DNA of 64,000 nucleotides from Paenibacillus sp. FSL M7-0420 (GTDB taxonomy: Bacteria; Bacillota; Bacilli; Paenibacillales; Paenibacillaceae): positions 4,774,001 to 4,838,000 of the forward strand of contig NZ_JBBOCJ010000001.1 in NCBI RefSeq assembly GCF_038002345.1, given 5' to 3'. Of the stretch, positions 60,868-64,000 are shown piece by piece. Below the pieces are notes generated by a model that was not told the DNA's origin, searched no databases, and saw only the letters and a program-made list of their open reading frames with translations. Position 1 is the stretch's first letter. Every line of letters starts with the position of its first letter. The position numbers and the translations under genes are program-made.

Positions 60868-62658
60868 GTGTATACCCGTATCATCACCTTCATGAACAAC
60901 CTGAAGCTCAGGACCAAGCTCTTCCTCTCCTTTGGCAGCGTCGTCCTGATTCCGGTGCTCATTGTGGGGGTGTTCCTGACCAGTGAACTGCGGAATATGG
61001 CGATGAACAATGCGCTGAAGCAGATTACGGCGAATGTCGACCGTGTGAAAAAACGGACCAGCGAGATGCTGAACGTTCCGGTGGATATCGTCTACCGCCT
61101 GTCCAATGACAGCCGGCTGGAGGAGGCCGCGAATCACCGTTACGAATCGGTCTATGATGTGGTGCAGGCCTATTGGGATTACCCCGACTTCCGGGATTTC
61201 GTCCGCCTGTACAAGGAAGTCTCCAGCATCCGGCTGTATATCGACAATCCGACGGTGCTCAACAACTGGGAATTCCTCCAGGCCGATGAAGCGGTTACCC
61301 GGGAGCCGTGGTACCAGCTCGCCCTGGCCCAGAAGGGACTGGCGTTCTGGAGTTACATTCCTGACAGCCGGAACGGCCAGTATTATCTCAGCCTGATCCG
61401 CAAGGTCGACTTCCTCAAGCAGCGCACAACCGGTGTGCTGGTCGTGAATGTCAATTCGGATCAGCTCAGCAGCATCCTGAAGCAGGAGAGCTTCGAGACC
61501 TTTATCGTCGATGAGAACGATAATATTGTCGCCTCCAACCGTGCAGGCACCCTCGGCAAGTCGCTGCACGAAATCAACCTGAAGCCGCTGTCCACCCTTG
61601 CCGGGCACGGGCCTGCAGATATCACGATTGACGGGCAGTCCTTCAAAATGCTGATCGACGACTGGCATCCCCAGGGCAGCCTGAACAGTCTGCGGATTAT
61701 CTCTATTTTCTCCGTTGAGAGCATTGTAAGTGAACCTAACCGGATTATTTCCCTGGCTTCTTCCGTCATTATCTCCTCCCTATTTCTTGCAATCATCCTA
61801 ATCTACTACTTCTCACGCCTGCTAACCGGACGAATGCTCCATCTCAGCAAGCATATCTCCAAGGTCGCTTCCGGGAATCTGGAAGCCCGGCTCGTGATCG
61901 ACGGCAAAGATGAGATCGGCCAGCTGGCCCGGCAGTTCAACCACATGGTCCGCAATATCAATGACCTGATGAGCGAGGTGCAGGAGTCCAACCAGCAGAA
62001 GAATGCCATCCTGCTGAAGCAGAATGAGATCAAATTCAAAATGATGGCCAGCCAGATCAATCCCCATTTCCTGTTTAATGCCCTGGAGTCGATCCGGATG
62101 AAGGCCCACACCCGGGGCCAGACCGATATTGCGCAGGTAGTCCGGCTGCTGGGCAAGATGATGCGCAAGAACTTAGAGGTCGGCGGAGGCAGAATCACCC
62201 TGCAAAGTGAGCTGGAGACCGTGAACTGCTACCTGGTCATCCAGAAATTCCGCTACAATGACCGGCTGGCCTACGAGCTGTATGTAGATCCGGCAGCGAA
62301 TACGCTAAGGATTCCGCCGCTTATTATTCAGCCGCTGGTGGAGAATTGTGTCATTCACGGCCTGGAGGACCGGATGGACGGCGGAATGGTCCGGGTAGAT
62401 ATCCGGGTGGAGGAGGCCATACTTAAGGTTCAGGTCTCCGATAACGGAACCGGAATCCCGCCGGCCCGGCTCGCAGAGCTGCGGCAGATGCTGGACAACA
62501 ACGATGACTATGAGACCCACAGTATCGGAATGCGTAACATACATCTGCGGCTGAAGCTGACCTATGGCCCGGAATGCGGCTTGATTCTGGCCAGCCAGAG
62601 CGGATACGGAACACAAATCAGCTTCGCCATCCCTTTAAGGAGTGATTCCTATGTATAG
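60868..62658 (+). CDS. Sensor histidine kinase, YesM type
   Basis: A 596-residue membrane kinase. The first membrane helix (LFLSFGSVVLIPVLIVGVFL) is near residue 15-35. An extracellular Cache-like sensor region follows, with a second helix near residue 300 (ASSVIISSLFLAIILIYYF) and HAMP. The His_kinase domain has INPHFLFNALESIRMKAH (phosphoacceptor His near residue 400), and a C-terminal ATPase has VENCVIHGLEDR and VSDNGTGIPPARL. A GTG at 60868 with GGAGGTG upstream is chosen over an open frame to 60796. The stop overlaps the response-regulator start by 8 nt. The stimulus is probably an extracellular sugar; the target operon is beyond the window. Confidence 0.9.
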   Translation: MYTRIITFMNNLKLRTKLFLSFGSVVLIPVLIVGVFLTSELRNMAMNNALKQITANVDRVKKRTSEMLNVPVDIVYRLSNDSRLEEAANHRYESVYDVVQAYWDYPDFRDFVRLYKEVSSIRLYIDNPTVLNNWEFLQADEAVTREPWYQLALAQKGLAFWSYIPDSRNGQYYLSLIRKVDFLKQRTTGVLVVNVNSDQLSSILKQESFETFIVDENDNIVASNRAGTLGKSLHEINLKPLSTLAGHGPADITIDGQSFKMLIDDWHPQGSLNSLRIISIFSVESIVSEPNRIISLASSVIISSLFLAIILIYYFSRLLTGRMLHLSKHISKVASGNLEARLVIDGKDEIGQLARQFNHMVRNINDLMSEVQESNQQKNAILLKQNEIKFKMMASQINPHFLFNALESIRMKAHTRGQTDIAQVVRLLGKMMRKNLEVGGGRITLQSELETVNCYLVIQKFRYNDRLAYELYVDPAANTLRIPPLIIQPLVENCVIHGLEDRMDGGMVRVDIRVEEAILKVQVSDNGTGIPPARLAELRQMLDNNDDYETHSIGMRNIHLRLKLTYGPECGLILASQSGYGTQISFAIPLRSDSYV

Positions 62659-64000
62659 TGTGTTAATTGTTGATGATGAATTGTCTATCCGCGAAGGACT
62701 TGTCACTCTGCTGGACTGGGAGAGCCTCGGCTACCGGGTGGTAGATACAGCGGCCAATGCGATTGAAGCCAGGCATAAGGCTAAGCTGTATTCCCCGGAT
62801 CTGATGATTGTGGATATCCGTATGCCCGGGAAGGATGGACTGGAGCTGATCGGTGAGCTGCGGGAGGATCATGAGGAGCTGCATATTCTCATCCTGAGCG
62901 GCTATGCCGACTTCAGCTATGCTAAGCGCGCGCTATCTTACAATATCGATAACTATCTGCTTAAGCCGGTCGATGAGGAGGAATTGCAGCTGTATCTTAC
63001 CGGACTGTCCACCGTGCTGAACGCACGGCTGGCACACCGCAAGAATCATGAAGCCGTTAAGGTCTGGAGCCGGGAGATGCTGGTTCAATCCCTGCTGATG
63101 GAGAGCAGTCTGCATCCCGCCCCGGCACTGATGGAGTCGGCGCTGGAAGCGGGGCTGCTATGGGATTCCTACCAGATCGTGCTGATCCGGCTGCTGCTCC
63201 AGGATCATGCGGACAACGGACCCTCTAGTAGCGTCAAGTCCCGGCTGACGTCAAGCTTCGAGGACAACCGCTGGGGCATCGTTTTCGCGCTCGATTCTTA
63301 TCTCGGGGTGCTGCTGCAGCCCTCTTACCAGAAGGAGCTGGTAAGCAAACGGATGGCCCTGCAGATCCGTGAGGCTGCTGCCGCAGAAGGACTGGAGTGC
63401 ATCATCACTGCCGGGGATATGGTGGACATTCTGACGGAGCTGCCGGTCTCGCATCAGTCGGCGCTGGCGCGGATGAAGGATCATTTCTTCTATGATGAGC
63501 CGGGGATGATTGGACCGGATTCGCTCAGGCTGAAGCAGGGGCTGCCTGCGAACCCCCAGGATACGGAGAGCAGGCTCGCTCCCGTGATGGACCGGCTGTA
63601 CTTCGCCCTGGATACCGGCAATCTCAGCGTAATCTCTGCCCTGATCCAGGAAGCAGGGGACCTTATGGCTGCTGCGGGCTTATCCGAGATGGCGGTGAAA
63701 TCCTATTATGTCCGGGCCGTCACCTCCATGTCTGGCAAGCTCTCCGTTCATTATAAGGAGCTTAGCGCTGCGCAGAGCCGGATGGAGGAGCAGATTCAGC
63801 AGATCTACAGGCATACCTCCCTCCCCCAGCTCCAGCGCTATATCACAGGTCTGCTGGAGGAATATGCTGGCGGGATTATCCGCGACGATATGGATGTCCT
63901 GATGAAGCGGATGGTCGATCTGATCCACCGGCACTATGACGAGAATCTGAAGCTGGAGACGCTGGCCGATGTGTTCACCTATAGCAGTGCCTATCTGGGT
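62651..64000 (+). CDS. Response regulator with AraC-type output, YesN type (partial, 3' end outside window)
   Basis: At least 450 residues, open to the window edge. The receiver domain (SVLIVDDELSIREGLVTLL) has the phosphoacceptor Asp in MIVDIRMPGKDGLELI near residue 55, the Ser/Tyr switch in LILSGYADFSYAKRAL and Lys in NYLLKPVDEEEL. A helical linker follows, and the beginning of the AraC helix-turn-helix (LKLETLADVFTYSSAYLG) lies at the cut edge. AAGGAG precedes the ATG, inside the kinase gene end. It pairs with the upstream YesM-type kinase. Confidence 0.92.
   Translation, partial: MYSVLIVDDELSIREGLVTLLDWESLGYRVVDTAANAIEARHKAKLYSPDLMIVDIRMPGKDGLELIGELREDHEELHILILSGYADFSYAKRALSYNIDNYLLKPVDEEELQLYLTGLSTVLNARLAHRKNHEAVKVWSREMLVQSLLMESSLHPAPALMESALEAGLLWDSYQIVLIRLLLQDHADNGPSSSVKSRLTSSFEDNRWGIVFALDSYLGVLLQPSYQKELVSKRMALQIREAAAAEGLECIITAGDMVDILTELPVSHQSALARMKDHFFYDEPGMIGPDSLRLKQGLPANPQDTESRLAPVMDRLYFALDTGNLSVISALIQEAGDLMAAAGLSEMAVKSYYVRAVTSMSGKLSVHYKELSAAQSRMEEQIQQIYRHTSLPQLQRYITGLLEEYAGGIIRDDMDVLMKRMVDLIHRHYDENLKLETLADVFTYSSAYLG

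Overview
The window looks like a chromosomal segment of a Paenibacillus-type, spore-forming Firmicute. The reasons are moderately high GC, strong AGGAGG-type ribosome binding sites, CUT1 sugar importers of the LplABC/YtcQ type with no ATPase gene of their own, YesM/YesN-type two-component and membrane AraC regulators, a YheC/YheD ATP-grasp protein and a copper-amine-oxidase-N stalk protein. No rRNA, tRNA, phage, insertion sequence or CRISPR locus was seen.

Layout. (1) 1-6129, minus strand: a sugar importer (binding protein, two permeases) followed by a large FAD-dependent oxidoreductase that runs off the left edge. (2) 6508-15008: two tandem GH38 alpha-mannosidases and a LacI regulator, tied together by the same palindrome (ATAACACGTGTTAT) upstream of both transcription units. 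(3) 15160-16932: a stalk-domain protein and a Fur-box-controlled siderophore-binding lipoprotein. (4) 17340-23496: an LplABC-type importer with a GH30 glycosidase and its LacI regulator, sharing a second palindrome (AATAAAAACGTTTTTATT). (5) 23854-26984: a YheC/D-like protein, a DUF6492-like glycosyltransferase and a mannose-1-phosphate guanylyltransferase. (6) 27162-44716: a glucuronate/aldouronate locus with an LplABC importer, a GH2 glycosidase, a membrane AraC regulator, a Nif3-like protein, a GH67 alpha-glucuronidase, an AraC regulator, a GntR repressor and uxuA-uxuB. A GntR-type palindrome (TCTTGTATACAAGA and variants) precedes the importer, the GH67 gene, the AraC gene and uxuA. (7) 45108-50478: GH43 xylosidase, YjhG-type xylonate dehydratase, IclR regulator and a YjhH/YagE-type aldolase, which together suggest a Dahms-type xylonate route. 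(8) 50721-54285: a CdaR regulator, glycerate kinase and GntP permease. (9) 54666-60355: two paralogous WXG-type polymorphic toxins with different C-terminal nuclease domains, each followed by an immunity gene and preceded by the 3' remnant of an immunity gene. (10) 60868-64000: a YesM/YesN two-component system, cut by the right edge.

The most unusual signal is a set of intergenic tandem arrays with a period of 51 bp (51-52 in one) at about 6.3, 13.0-13.8, 17.0, 44.8 and 60.4 kb, roughly 33 units in all. Each unit carries a palindrome. The palindrome sequence differs between arrays while the repeat length, and in three arrays the flanking backbone, is kept, so the two arms have changed together. 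A second dispersed structured element of about 100 bp occurs at 23.7 and 41.0 kb. Together with the toxin cassette with immunity scars, these are the best candidates for something not yet described.
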